Source: Gracilibacillus alcaliphilus
GTDB taxonomy: Bacteria > Bacillota > Bacilli > Bacillales > Amphibacillaceae
Assembly: GCF_016909015.1 (NCBI RefSeq)
Contig: NZ_JAFBFA010000002.1
Coordinates: forward strand, 62,001-126,000
DNA length: 64,000 bases
Reading direction: 5' to 3'
The position numbers and the translations under genes are program-made. Positions 1-7,910 of the stretch are shown in pieces (within the stretch, counting starts at the first letter, position 1; each line of letters begins with the position of its first letter). The notes under the pieces were generated by a model, which made no database searches, was not told the origin of the DNA, and was given only the letters and a program-made list of their open reading frames with translations.

Positions 1-839
1 TTGTCACTCGTTATTCTCACCAACATGATATTGTTTTTCGAATTCAGCATATTTATGATGATAAAGTGATTCTGCATGGTGAAGATCTGCGGCTAGAAGC
101 GGATGCACCGATAGAAGATTTGCGAATTCTGCCAGAAAAGGATATTAGGAAGCGTCAGGAAGAAATGAAAGAACAAGAGGAGTTCTCCTATCGATTATTT
201 CGCCAAGATTATCAATTAATGAAAGAGCGAAAAACAGCTGATCATAAGAAACAAGAACCACGAAATGTCAAACGATTTCAGCTGCCTGCAAAGGTGCTCC
301 ATATTGACGGAGATCGTTTGTATTTAAGGAAATGTATCGAATTATATCAGCGATTGGGCCTCCAAGTACATGGTGTATATGTACCAGAGTCTGAATTGCC
401 GCTGGAAATCGAAAGCTTGATTCAAAAGATTCAGCCTGAGATTCTAGTGATAACTGGTCATGATGCTTATTCGGAAGGGAAAGGCAGCAAAAAAAATATC
501 GCAGCATATCGTAATACTCGCTTCTTTGTAGAAGCAGTGCGAAAGGCACGCGCCATTGCACCAAGTTTGGATCAACTAATTATCTTTGCTGGGGCTTGTC
601 AATCCCATTTTGAATCACTTATTCGCGCTGGTGCTAATTTTGCTAGTTCCCCAGACCGCATTAACATTCATGCACTGGACCCCGTCTATGTAGTCGCAAA
701 GGCAGCTTATACCCCTTTTATGGAGAAAATAAATATTTATGATATTTTGCATCATACATTAACAGGCGAAAAAGGACTTGGCGGTATTGAATCGAGAGGC
801 CTGTATCGAACTGGTATCCCTTTTTTAGAAATGGAATAG
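1..839 (+). CDS. yabG: Sporulation-specific protease YabG (5' end outside window)
   Basis: The frame is open from base 3 and enters from outside the window, so the N-terminus is missing; the GTG at 66 is internal. YabG is a cysteine-type protease acting late in sporulation on coat proteins such as SafA and SpoIVA. The family's diagnostic stretches are present: VITGHDAYS, the FAGACQSHFESL block with the candidate catalytic Cys and His, ANFASSP, NIHALDPVY and KGLGGIESRG near the C-terminus. About 279 codons are visible, close to the full family length, so only a short N-terminal part is lost. It ends just before a hairpin terminator at 843-888. In B. subtilis the gene is sigma-K dependent; its promoter is not in this window. 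Confidence 0.95.
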   Translation, partial: VTRYSHQHDIVFRIQHIYDDKVILHGEDLRLEADAPIEDLRILPEKDIRKRQEEMKEQEEFSYRLFRQDYQLMKERKTADHKKQEPRNVKRFQLPAKVLHIDGDRLYLRKCIELYQRLGLQVHGVYVPESELPLEIESLIQKIQPEILVITGHDAYSEGKGSKKNIAAYRNTRFFVEAVRKARAIAPSLDQLIIFAGACQSHFESLIRAGANFASSPDRINIHALDPVYVVAKAAYTPFMEKINIYDILHHTLTGEKGLGGIESRGLYRTGIPFLEME

Positions 840-842
840 GGT

Positions 843-888
843 AAATAGCTTTGACTGGACAGCTATCGTCCATTTAAAGCTATTTTTC
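843..888 (+). terminator. Terminator after yabG
   Basis: A ten-base outer stem (AAATAGCTTT at 843-852, AAAGCTATTT at 876-885) encloses an inner stem TGGAC/GTCCA, and the 3' arm runs into T residues. It starts four bases after the yabG stop codon. Confidence 0.8.
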
Positions 889-890
889 TT

Positions 891-1075
891 GGGCTAGAAA
901 ATAATAGAATTCTTACTTGTGGATATCTATTTGTTAAAGGATAACCACGTCTAGCCCCAAGGCTCAGCAACTAGCGCAACTTCCCTCAGCTCCGTACGAT
1001 ACTAGAACATCTAAGTAAAAATAAGGCTTTCATCACAAAGACTTGGCGGTAAGTCGAGTTTTTCTAACATGGTTA
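891..1075. repeat. Putative dispersed intergenic repeat
   Basis: GGGCTAGA (891-898) and TCTAGCCC (950-957) form an inverted pair, followed by a block reading CTCAGCAACTAGCGCAAC, CCGTACGATACTAG and ACTTGGCGGTAAGTCGAG. From memory this composition resembles a repeat common between genes in many Bacillus genomes. Only one copy lies in this window, so repeat status is inferred. Confidence 0.4.
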
Positions 1076-1195
1076 TTCTTGAATAAGAATGTATTCATTA
1101 TATACTTGCTGACCTTATCTAATACTAATGGAGAAACATTCTTTTTTAAAAGAGACTAAGTGCTTAGGTATTTTGAACTTGTTATAAAATGTTTG

Positions 1196-1204
1196 TGGTA
1201 TAAT
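1196..1204 (+). promoter_or_regulatory. Extended -10 promoter for the chemoreceptor gene
   Basis: TGGTATAAT is a consensus extended -10 (TGnTATAAT). TTGAAC at 1173-1178 is 20 bases upstream, too far for a normal -35. It lies about 218 bp before the GTG start, giving a long leader with a weak hairpin (AAGCG at 1274-1278, CGCTT at 1298-1302, then T residues). Confidence 0.5.
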
Positions 1205-1421
1205 AGTAATAATAATCACTTGAGTTGCAATTCTATAAATAATTTATCAAGCAGAATGAGCGGAAAACCATATAAGCGATGGAATAACGTTTTTCAGCGC
1301 TTTTTTGATGTAAATGTGTGAATGTTAATAAGAATTTCTCTCTAGCTGGATCTAAATGTTTATCTGACCAGACAATTCCAGTGATTATTCATATATACAT
1401 TATACATAATGGGGGATTAGC

Positions 1422-3176
1422 GTGAAAAAAATAAATATAAATTTTCATTCCATTAAGACCAAATTGATAATTGTTTCGATACTGCTCTTAACGGTACCAA
1501 TTATTGTGCTAGGCTTTTTCAGTTATCAGAAGAGTTCCTCTAGTTTATCCGAATTAGGAGAGACAAACTTAAAAAACAGTGTTGTCATGACGATTGGATT
1601 AATTGAGTCCTTAAATGAGGCTGTTGAACAAGGAGATATGACGTTAGAAGAAGCACAAGAACAGGTAAAAGAAACTATTTTAGGTGAGATGAATAGTGAC
1701 GGCACACGTCCAATCAATGAAAGGCTAGATCTAGGTGATAATGGTTATATGTTTGTGTTGGATGATGAAGGAAATGAGATTGCTCATCCTTTTCTAGAGG
1801 GAGAGAATGCCTGGGATTCAGTCGATCCGAATGGTGTGTATTCGACACAGGAAATCATTAAAGCAGGAAATGAAGGTGGTGGATTTACCTATTTCGACTG
1901 GCCGCTGGGTAATAATAATAATATCATTGAACCGAAAGTAGCTTATTCGGAAAAGGATCCAAACTGGGGATGGATTGTCGTATCAGGTACTTATATGATG
2001 GATTTTAATAAACCCGCTGATGCGATTCTGTTCAATATCTTTATTATAGCGGGAGTAACATTAATCATCGGCATTTCTGTGATCTGGATTTTTGCGAGTA
2101 ACATTTCGAACCCAATTAATAAAGTGTCGAAACAGATGAATCTATTGGCAAACGGAGATCTGACCGCAGATGATATCACTGTCAACTCTAAGGATGAGAT
2201 GGGCAATTTAGCCAATTCGATGAATTATATGCAAGGCAAATTGAGAAATTTAATATCCAATGTATCCAGTGCGTCTGAAAGAATGACAGCTCAAAGTGAA
2301 GAATTGACACAATCCGCTAATGAAGTAAAAGCGGGCTCGGAGCAAGTAGCAACTACTATGGAAGAATTGGCCTCAGGTGCTGAGAAGCAGGCAGATAGTG
2401 CAACTGATTTATCAGCTGCGATGCAAAATTTTTCAAAAGAAGTAGCCACAGCTAATGGAACTGGCACAAGGATTCATGAATCATCTGGAAATGTATTAGA
2501 CCTTACAGAAGAAGGAAATCAAGCGATGCAAGTTTCTAAACAGCAAATGGAAAAAATTGATCAGATTGTCCAAACCGCTGTTGACAAAGTAAGAGGGTTG
2601 GATGCTCAATCACAGCAAATTTCTAAACTGGTTATTGTGATTAAGGATATTGCTGAACAAACAAATCTTCTGGCTTTAAATGCGGCTATTGAGGCGGCCA
2701 GAGCAGGGGAACATGGAAAAGGTTTTGCTGTTGTAGCGGATGAAGTAAGGAAGCTGGCAGAGCAAGTATCAGAATCGGTAGAAGATATCACTAAAATTGT
2801 AACCAATGTCCAAAATGAATCTGCTGTTGTAGCAGATTCATTATTAGGTGGCTACCAAGAGGTGGAAGAAGGTACGAATCAAATTGAGGCTACTGGTGAG
2901 AAGTTTAAGAAGATAAATCAAGCGGTGCTGGAAATGGTTAACAATATGAAAACAGTAACCGATAATTTAGCAACTATTGCTGAGAACAGCCAGCAAATGA
3001 GTGGTTCGATTGAAGAAATTGCTGCAATATCGCAAGAATCTGCCGCAGGAGTGGAAGAAACATCGGCTTCCTCACAACAGACGAGTGCTTCCATGGAAGA
3101 AGTGACACAGAGCTCTAATGACCTCGCAAAGCTAGCAGAGGAATTAAATAATTTAGTAAACGAATTTAAAATATAA
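1422..3176 (+). CDS. Methyl-accepting chemotaxis protein with extracellular Cache domain
   Basis: Membrane chemoreceptor that passes ligand binding to CheA/CheW. Order of parts over 584 residues: a first membrane helix at about 13-35; an extracellular single-Cache-type domain at about 40-195 ending with the characteristic WGWIVVSGTYM; a second membrane helix at about 203-225; a HAMP linker to about 280; and a long cytoplasmic signalling coiled coil. The invariant hairpin tip EQTNLLALNAAIEAARAGEH and the downstream FAVVADEVRKLAEQ are intact. There is no C-terminal CheR-tethering pentapeptide. The start is GTG with GGGGGATT in front. It stands alone with its own promoter and a terminator-like hairpin. 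The ligand cannot be told from sequence; related Cache domains bind small carboxylates. Confidence 0.95.
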   Translation: MKKININFHSIKTKLIIVSILLLTVPIIVLGFFSYQKSSSSLSELGETNLKNSVVMTIGLIESLNEAVEQGDMTLEEAQEQVKETILGEMNSDGTRPINERLDLGDNGYMFVLDDEGNEIAHPFLEGENAWDSVDPNGVYSTQEIIKAGNEGGGFTYFDWPLGNNNNIIEPKVAYSEKDPNWGWIVVSGTYMMDFNKPADAILFNIFIIAGVTLIIGISVIWIFASNISNPINKVSKQMNLLANGDLTADDITVNSKDEMGNLANSMNYMQGKLRNLISNVSSASERMTAQSEELTQSANEVKAGSEQVATTMEELASGAEKQADSATDLSAAMQNFSKEVATANGTGTRIHESSGNVLDLTEEGNQAMQVSKQQMEKIDQIVQTAVDKVRGLDAQSQQISKLVIVIKDIAEQTNLLALNAAIEAARAGEHGKGFAVVADEVRKLAEQVSESVEDITKIVTNVQNESAVVADSLLGGYQEVEEGTNQIEATGEKFKKINQAVLEMVNNMKTVTDNLATIAENSQQMSGSIEEIAAISQESAAGVEETSASSQQTSASMEEVTQSSNDLAKLAEELNNLVNEFKI

Positions 3177-3491
3177 GTAAATAAAGGGGCAGGGTTGTCC
3201 TCTTTATTTATACAGCAAACCCTATTTTTGTTTTTGCGATAAAATCGATAGATGAAAACTGATTCCTTGTGAAAATGGTTATCACATAAAAAAACGCTTG
3301 GTATCATTTAATAGCCAGATGAGTTTTTACTTAGCTTCAGCGATTACACCTATCGATTAATGGGGTTTCCTTGACTTTAGTTGAGCTATTGTGTGTATGT
3401 TTTTCTAACGTAGTTTTCCCTTTTGTCTCTATTTTTTATGTCTTTTTTGATACAATAGAGAGGAATGATACGAGAAAAGGAGAGAGAGTTA
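3177..3491. other. Spacer upstream of fumC
   Basis: After the hairpin at 3178-3210 the only signal is TGATACAAT at 3448-3456, an extended -10 for fumC without a clear -35. Nothing else is recognised. Confidence 0.45.
3178..3210 (+). terminator. Terminator-like hairpin after the chemoreceptor gene
   Basis: TAAATAAAG (3178-3186) pairs with CTTTATTTA (3202-3210), directly after the stop codon. The stem is AT-rich and lacks a clean T-run beyond it. Confidence 0.55.
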
Positions 3492-4877
3492 ATGGATTAC
3501 CGTGTAGAACGCGATACAATAGGCGAAATAAAAGTAGCAAGTGATAAGTTTTGGGGTGCACAAACACAGCGCAGTAAGGAAAATTTCCCAATTGGTAATG
3601 AATTAATGCCAGTGGAAATTATTGAGGGATTCGCTATCTTAAAACGAAGTGCTGCTATTGTAAATAGCGAACTTGGACTAATGGATGAGATCAAGGCAGA
3701 AGCAATTAAGGCGGCCGCAGATCGTATTTTGACTGGTGAATTAGCGGAACATTTCCCATTAGTTGTTTGGCAGACAGGCAGTGGAACCCAATCCAATATG
3801 AATGTAAACGAAGTAATTGCTTATGTCGGAAATGAGTGGTTAGCAGATCAGAATAGTGATGTTCGATTACATCCAAATGATGATGTCAATAAATCACAAA
3901 GCTCAAATGATACGTATCCAACAGCCCTACATATTGCTGCTGTACGTAAACTAGAGGCAGTTGTACTTCCTGCTTTAGCTACATTAAAGCAAACATTTAA
4001 AGAGAAAATGGAAGCGTTTGATGATGTTGTGAAAATTGGCAGAACCCATTTACAAGACGCAACACCATTAACTTTAGGGCAGGAAATTAGCGGCTGGCAT
4101 CGGATGTTAGAAAAAACAGAATCCATGATTAAAGATAGCATTCCGTATGTAAAAGAATTAGCGATTGGCGGTACTGCAGTAGGTACTGGTTTAAATGCAC
4201 ATCCTGAATTTTCGGAACGAGTCACAAAGAAAATTAGTGATTATACAGGGATAGAATTCATCTCCGCCGCAAATAAATTTCATGCCTTAACGAGTCATGA
4301 TGAATTGGTATATGCTCATGGCGCCTTAAAAGGTCTTGCTGCTGATCTGATGAAGATTGCTAATGATGTTCGCTGGCTGGCAAGCGGACCGCGCTGTGGA
4401 ATCGGCGAAATTACCATTCCTGCCAATGAACCGGGTAGTTCTATTATGCCAGGTAAGGTGAACCCAACGCAGAGCGAGGCTATTACCATGGTGGTAACGC
4501 AAGTCATGGGAAATGATGCAGCTATTGGTTTTGCTGCGAGCCAAGGCAATTTTGAATTAAACGTATATAAACCGGTTATTGCCTATAACTTCTTACAATC
4601 CGCACAATTATTAGCAGATAGTATGCTGTCATTTAATGATCGCTGTGTGGCAGGATTAGAGCCTAATCATGAACAAATTGAGAAAAACTTAAATGACTCA
4701 CTTATGTTGGTTACGGCTTTAAATCCGCATATTGGTTATGAGAATGCTGCGAAAATTGCGAAAAAGGCATTTGAAGATAATTCTACATTGAAAGAAACGG
4801 CTATTGCATTAGGATTGGTAACAGCAGAGCAGTTTGATGAATGGATTAAACCAGAGGAAATGACTTACCCTAAATAA
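3492..4877 (+). CDS. fumC: Class II fumarate hydratase
   Basis: Interconverts fumarate and L-malate in the TCA cycle; cytosolic, iron-free homotetramer. The 461-residue protein is full length. Visible family motifs are SGTQSNMN, QSSNDTYPTA, GRTHLQDATPLTLGQE, TAVGTG, and the signature loop GSSIMPGKVNPTQ, which supplies the catalytic serine region. The ATG at 3492 is chosen because AAGGAG lies about 10 bases before it and homologues begin MDYRVERD; an in-frame upstream start would overlap the ribosome binding site. The gene appears monocistronic behind an extended -10 (TGATACAAT). In B. subtilis the orthologue (citG) sits beside gerA, so the position here, before a SASP gene, differs. Confidence 0.97.
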   Translation: MDYRVERDTIGEIKVASDKFWGAQTQRSKENFPIGNELMPVEIIEGFAILKRSAAIVNSELGLMDEIKAEAIKAAADRILTGELAEHFPLVVWQTGSGTQSNMNVNEVIAYVGNEWLADQNSDVRLHPNDDVNKSQSSNDTYPTALHIAAVRKLEAVVLPALATLKQTFKEKMEAFDDVVKIGRTHLQDATPLTLGQEISGWHRMLEKTESMIKDSIPYVKELAIGGTAVGTGLNAHPEFSERVTKKISDYTGIEFISAANKFHALTSHDELVYAHGALKGLAADLMKIANDVRWLASGPRCGIGEITIPANEPGSSIMPGKVNPTQSEAITMVVTQVMGNDAAIGFAASQGNFELNVYKPVIAYNFLQSAQLLADSMLSFNDRCVAGLEPNHEQIEKNLNDSLMLVTALNPHIGYENAAKIAKKAFEDNSTLKETAIALGLVTAEQFDEWIKPEEMTYPK

Positions 4878-4912
4878 TCGATAAATTGTTATAAATTACT
4901 AATATAGTTTGC

Positions 4913-4941
4913 GAATATCGATCACTTTTTGGTTCACAATA
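4913..4941 (+). promoter_or_regulatory. Sigma-G-type promoter of the SASP gene
   Basis: GAATA (4913-4917), a 17-base spacer, then CACAATA (4935-4941) match the forespore sigma-G pattern (gnATR, CATnnTA) with one mismatch at -10. The strong ribosome binding site AGGAGGTGAT follows at 4949-4958. Confidence 0.6.
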
Positions 4942-4963
4942 TGTGTACAGGAGGTGATTACAG

Positions 4964-5164
4964 ATGGCAACTAACAATTCAAATCAATTGGTTGTTCCTG
5001 GTGTAGAACAAGCACTTAATCAAATGAAGTATGAAATCGCACAAGAATTTGGTGTGAACTTAGGCCCAGACAGTACTTCTCGCGCGAACGGTTCTGTTGG
5101 TGGAGAAATCACAAAACGTCTAGTAACAATGGCTGAACAACAATTTGGTGGACAACAACAATAA
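4964..5164 (+). CDS. Small acid-soluble spore protein, alpha/beta type
   Basis: A 66-residue DNA-binding protein that coats forespore DNA, protects it from UV and heat, and is degraded at germination as an amino acid source. It has the family core VPGVEQALNQMKYEIAQEFG, including the GPR protease site (between Glu and Ile in YEIA), then the conserved NLGPDSTSRANGSVGGEITKRLV region, split here only for description. The C-terminus is rich in Gln and Gly. It is transcribed alone, with a sigma-G-like promoter and a strong terminator. Which ssp paralogue it is cannot be decided from this copy alone. Confidence 0.95.
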   Translation: MATNNSNQLVVPGVEQALNQMKYEIAQEFGVNLGPDSTSRANGSVGGEITKRLVTMAEQQFGGQQQ

Positions 5165-5173
5165 ATACAAACT

Positions 5174-5215
5174 AGAAGAAGAGTTGATGAGTATTCATTA
5201 GCTCTTCTTCTTTTG
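5174..5215 (+). terminator. Terminator after the SASP gene
   Basis: A perfect ten-base stem, AGAAGAAGAG (5174-5183) with CTCTTCTTCT (5202-5211), is followed by TTTG. It starts nine bases after the stop codon. Confidence 0.85.
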
Positions 5216-5444
5216 TCACAAACGCTGACCCTTTAGTTTTGCTGTTGCAAGGTTCTAACAAGCGGGAGGATATGGTGATTTCTAATTATAATCAAAAGAG
5301 GCTGTTGGCATTTCGTAACAGATTTTTTGAATATTGAGTAGTTTATTTTGATTATTGCTAATGATGGCAACAACCTTCACATAAGATATCTTTTATGTCC
5401 TCGTCTTCCAATTATTATACACAAGAATCTGCTTTTGTCTGGCA
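5216..5444. other. Spacer between SASP and msmX terminators
   Basis: No convincing gene, promoter or repeat was found. A frame starting at 5348 lacks a ribosome binding site and runs through the msmX terminator. Confidence 0.5.
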
Positions 5445-5489
5445 CAAAAAAGGCTGTCGCAAAAAGTAGTTCTCATTTTGCGACAGCCT
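5445..5489 (-). terminator. Terminator of msmX (39-bp palindrome with conserved loop)
   Basis: AGGCTGTCGC...GCGACAGCCT spans 5451-5489 and is followed on the minus strand by a T-run (plus-strand A residues at 5446-5450). The same-size hairpin at 63655-63693 shares the loop GTAGTTCYCATT, so this terminator belongs to a dispersed family. Confidence 0.85.
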
Positions 5490-5505
5490 CTCGTTTATCA
5501 TATTA

Positions 5506-6606
5506 TTATTTAATTCTTTCTTCTGAATCTTTGTCAAAGAAGTGACATTTATTCATATCAAATGCAAGTTCAATGCTTTCGCCGCCTTGAATATCTGTAC
5601 GAGAATCTACACGAGCAACGAATTCTTGTCCGTTAACTTCAGAGTAAAGGTAAGACTCAGAACCCATTAATTCGGCAACATCGATAGTTGCTGTAATTTT
5701 CTTACCTGGGTTAGCGTCTAAGAAAACAGGCTCATCATGGATATCTTCCGGGCGAACACCTAATACTAATTCTTTACCGACGTAACCTTGGTCACGAAGG
5801 ATTTTCATTTTTCCTTCAGGGACTTCTACAGCGGTATCTCCAAGCTTGATAGAACCTTCAGAAAGTTCACCATTAAAGAAGTTCATAGCAGGTGAACCGA
5901 TGAATCCACCAACAAATATGTTGTTAGGCTTGTCATATACTTCTTTTGGTGCCCCAACTTGCTGGATTAGACCATCTTTTAGTACAACCAAACGAGTTGC
6001 CATTGTCATTGCTTCTGTTTGGTCGTGTGTAACGTAAATAGTGGTTGTTTGCAGACGATGGTGAAGCTTTTGAATTTCCGCACGCATTTGCACACGAAGT
6101 TTCGCGTCCAAGTTTGATAAAGGCTCATCCATCAAGAATACTTTTGCGTCACGAACGATTGCACGTCCAAGTGCCACACGTTGACGCTGACCACCGGAAA
6201 GGGCCTTTGGTTTACGATCTAAGTATGCTTCTAGACCTAAGATACGAGCTGCTTCTTTTACACGACGCTCAATTTCGTCTTTTTTGAATTTCCGTAATTT
6301 TAAACCAAATGCCATATTATCGTATACATTCATGTGAGGATATAGGGCATAGTTTTGGAATACCATTGCGATGTCGCGGTCTTTTGGTGCCACATCGTTC
6401 ATTAATTTACCATCAATATAGAATTCTCCAGCGGAGATTTCTTCCAGACCTGCGATCATACGAAGTGTGGTTGACTTACCACAACCAGATGGACCTACAA
6501 AAACGATAAATTCTTTATCTGCTATTTCAAGATTGAAATTATCAACCGCTTTTTGTCCACCTTTGTCGTAAATTTTGTCAATATTTCTAAGTGATAGTTC
6601 TGCCAT
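5506..6606 (-). CDS. msmX: Sugar ABC transporter ATPase MsmX/UgpC type
   Basis: Shared nucleotide-binding subunit that energises several carbohydrate importers from the inner face of the membrane. Over 366 residues: Walker A GPSGCGKST at about 37-45, Q-loop, signature LSGGQRQR, Walker B VFLMDEP, D-loop SNLDAKLR and switch His in VTHDQ, followed by the C-terminal TOBE/OB regulatory domain (GVRPEDIHD) typical of MalK-like ATPases. Start ATG is preceded by TAGGAGGG. No permease genes are adjacent, as expected for a multitask ATPase. The region upstream holds two symmetric operator-like sequences (6625-6637 and 6687-6719). Length and motifs agree with MsmX of B. subtilis. Confidence 0.95.
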   Translation of the reverse strand: MAELSLRNIDKIYDKGGQKAVDNFNLEIADKEFIVFVGPSGCGKSTTLRMIAGLEEISAGEFYIDGKLMNDVAPKDRDIAMVFQNYALYPHMNVYDNMAFGLKLRKFKKDEIERRVKEAARILGLEAYLDRKPKALSGGQRQRVALGRAIVRDAKVFLMDEPLSNLDAKLRVQMRAEIQKLHHRLQTTTIYVTHDQTEAMTMATRLVVLKDGLIQQVGAPKEVYDKPNNIFVGGFIGSPAMNFFNGELSEGSIKLGDTAVEVPEGKMKILRDQGYVGKELVLGVRPEDIHDEPVFLDANPGKKITATIDVAELMGSESYLYSEVNGQEFVARVDSRTDIQGGESIELAFDMNKCHFFDKDSEERIK

Positions 6607-6624
6607 TGTATTCCCTCCTAGATT

Positions 6625-6637
6625 TGAAAGCGTTTCA
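6625..6637. promoter_or_regulatory. Operator-like inverted repeat before msmX
   Basis: TGAAAGCGTTTCA is a perfect five-base palindrome around GCG, a few bases upstream of the msmX ribosome binding site. It resembles a CcpA cre site or a LacI-family operator but is one base shorter than the cre consensus, so the regulator is uncertain. Confidence 0.4.
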
Positions 6638-6686
6638 TGATATGTTACTTAGTTTACTAGGTAATCCCTTTCATGTAAATAGAAAG

Positions 6687-6719
6687 CGTGCACAAAAAAT
6701 AAAGCTTTATTTGTGCACG
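6687..6719. promoter_or_regulatory. Long palindrome between the PucR-type gene and msmX
   Basis: CGTGCACAAA...TTTGTGCACG arms flank a centre built on AAGCTT. The left arm carries three extra A residues; otherwise the symmetry spans 33 bp. It could be an operator for msmX or the end-of-gene hairpin of the upstream regulator; it lacks a normal T-run. Confidence 0.45.
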
Positions 6720-6827
6720 GTTACAAAAAAGTACTTGTCATGTCAAAAAGGTCTGCATGATCGAACATTAACCGTTTTCAATATATGGATAGATAAACAG
6801 CGGGTGCTGTTTCCCACTGTCTTCAAA

Positions 6828-7727
6828 TTAACTTTTATTCCACTTCAAAATAAGGCACAAGTAAACAGCAATCGCTCCCTCGAACTGTTTCACATCGATG
6901 CCTGTTTTTTCAATGAATTTATCGACACGATACTGCAAACTGTTCCGGTGCATATACATTTTCTTGGCTGCTAGAGTGGCATTGGAGTTTGATTCTAGGA
7001 ACACTTGTACCGTTTTTAGTAATTCTTCCTCTTCTTTTACATGATATAGAATAGAGTCTAGGATAAGCTGCCGCTCTTTTGAACTGATATTATGTAAGAA
7101 GAGGTAAGGGATAGCCTGAATGTAAGGCATAACATCATGGTTATGCTGTTTCGTAATATGGAAGCATTTCTTGATCCATTGATAAAAGGCAGGTGCTTGC
7201 TGAATATCGTGTAAGGTTGGACTGACAAACAACTTGATATTAATATAAAAATCGGATGTCAGCACTTCAATGATTTCACCATAGGATACCATGTCTTCGA
7301 TTGAATGTGCTTCTTCCTGAATAATGACACCTTCCCGGCTATTTTCCCATAAGATCGGTGTTTGATTAGGGAATAAACCATAAATGGCTTCCCGAAAGGA
7401 TTCAGGGTCAATTAATTCTTCTGATAATGAGAAATAGACAAAGTGAAAAGCAGAGACAGGATGATCGGCTGTGCTTTTCGAGGATTCTTGATGAAATAGA
7501 ACATTCATCCACCATTTTTCCTGCTCAGTAGTTGGCAGTTGATTGCCTTTATGCGGCGTTAGAAATAGTTCTAACAGATCTATTTCGCGCTCAGATAATT
7601 CATCTTCTGGAATACCCACAATCTCATGATCTGCCGTGACGTACCATTTATAATCACCAGCTTCAGCTGGTGATTCATCCGAAATCATGATTATATTGGG
7701 AAACATTTGTTGTAGTTGCTCAAACAT
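6828..7727 (-). CDS. PucR/CdaR-type helix-turn-helix regulator
   Basis: A 299-residue putative transcription factor. The C-terminal 55 residues (SNATLAAKKMYMHRNSLQYR then VDKFIEKTGIDV) form the PucR-type HTH_30 domain, where the MHRNSLQYR helix contacts DNA. The N-terminal 240 residues have no motif I recognise and may be a sensing region. The start at 7727 is chosen because AGAGG lies in front and the longer frame would add a hydrophobic stretch without a ribosome binding site. It sits directly upstream of msmX on the same strand, so it may control sugar-uptake energisation; that link is inference from position. Confidence 0.8.
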   Translation of the reverse strand: MFEQLQQMFPNIIMISDESPAEAGDYKWYVTADHEIVGIPEDELSEREIDLLELFLTPHKGNQLPTTEQEKWWMNVLFHQESSKSTADHPVSAFHFVYFSLSEELIDPESFREAIYGLFPNQTPILWENSREGVIIQEEAHSIEDMVSYGEIIEVLTSDFYINIKLFVSPTLHDIQQAPAFYQWIKKCFHITKQHNHDVMPYIQAIPYLFLHNISSKERQLILDSILYHVKEEEELLKTVQVFLESNSNATLAAKKMYMHRNSLQYRVDKFIEKTGIDVKQFEGAIAVYLCLILKWNKS

Positions 7728-7910
7728 AGTTAGGCCTCTTTCATTGATAGTCTCCATTCTATTATAACAAATAAAAAAAAGAATGGGACAAAAGAAGGCT
7801 TTCCCAAGCAGAATAAGTTGGAAATGGTAAACGCAAACAGCCTCCAACTGCCTATTCCTTCACACATATTTCTTGATCAAAAACAACATGACAGATACCT
7901 ATCCATGGAA

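Larger units (their letters stand above)
840..1421. other. Gene-free spacer between yabG and the chemoreceptor gene
   Basis: This 580-bp spacer holds the yabG terminator, a repeat-like block at about 891-1075, and an extended -10 promoter with a long leader before the chemoreceptor gene. No open frame with a ribosome binding site was found. Confidence 0.6.

Noticed and set aside
1205..1421. Riboswitch (c-di-GMP type) in the chemoreceptor leader
   Set aside because: The conserved GEMM core sequences are not present; only a weak hairpin is seen.
3497..4549. Several minus-strand frames opposite fumC
   Set aside because: Shadows of the conserved fumC coding sequence, without ribosome binding sites.
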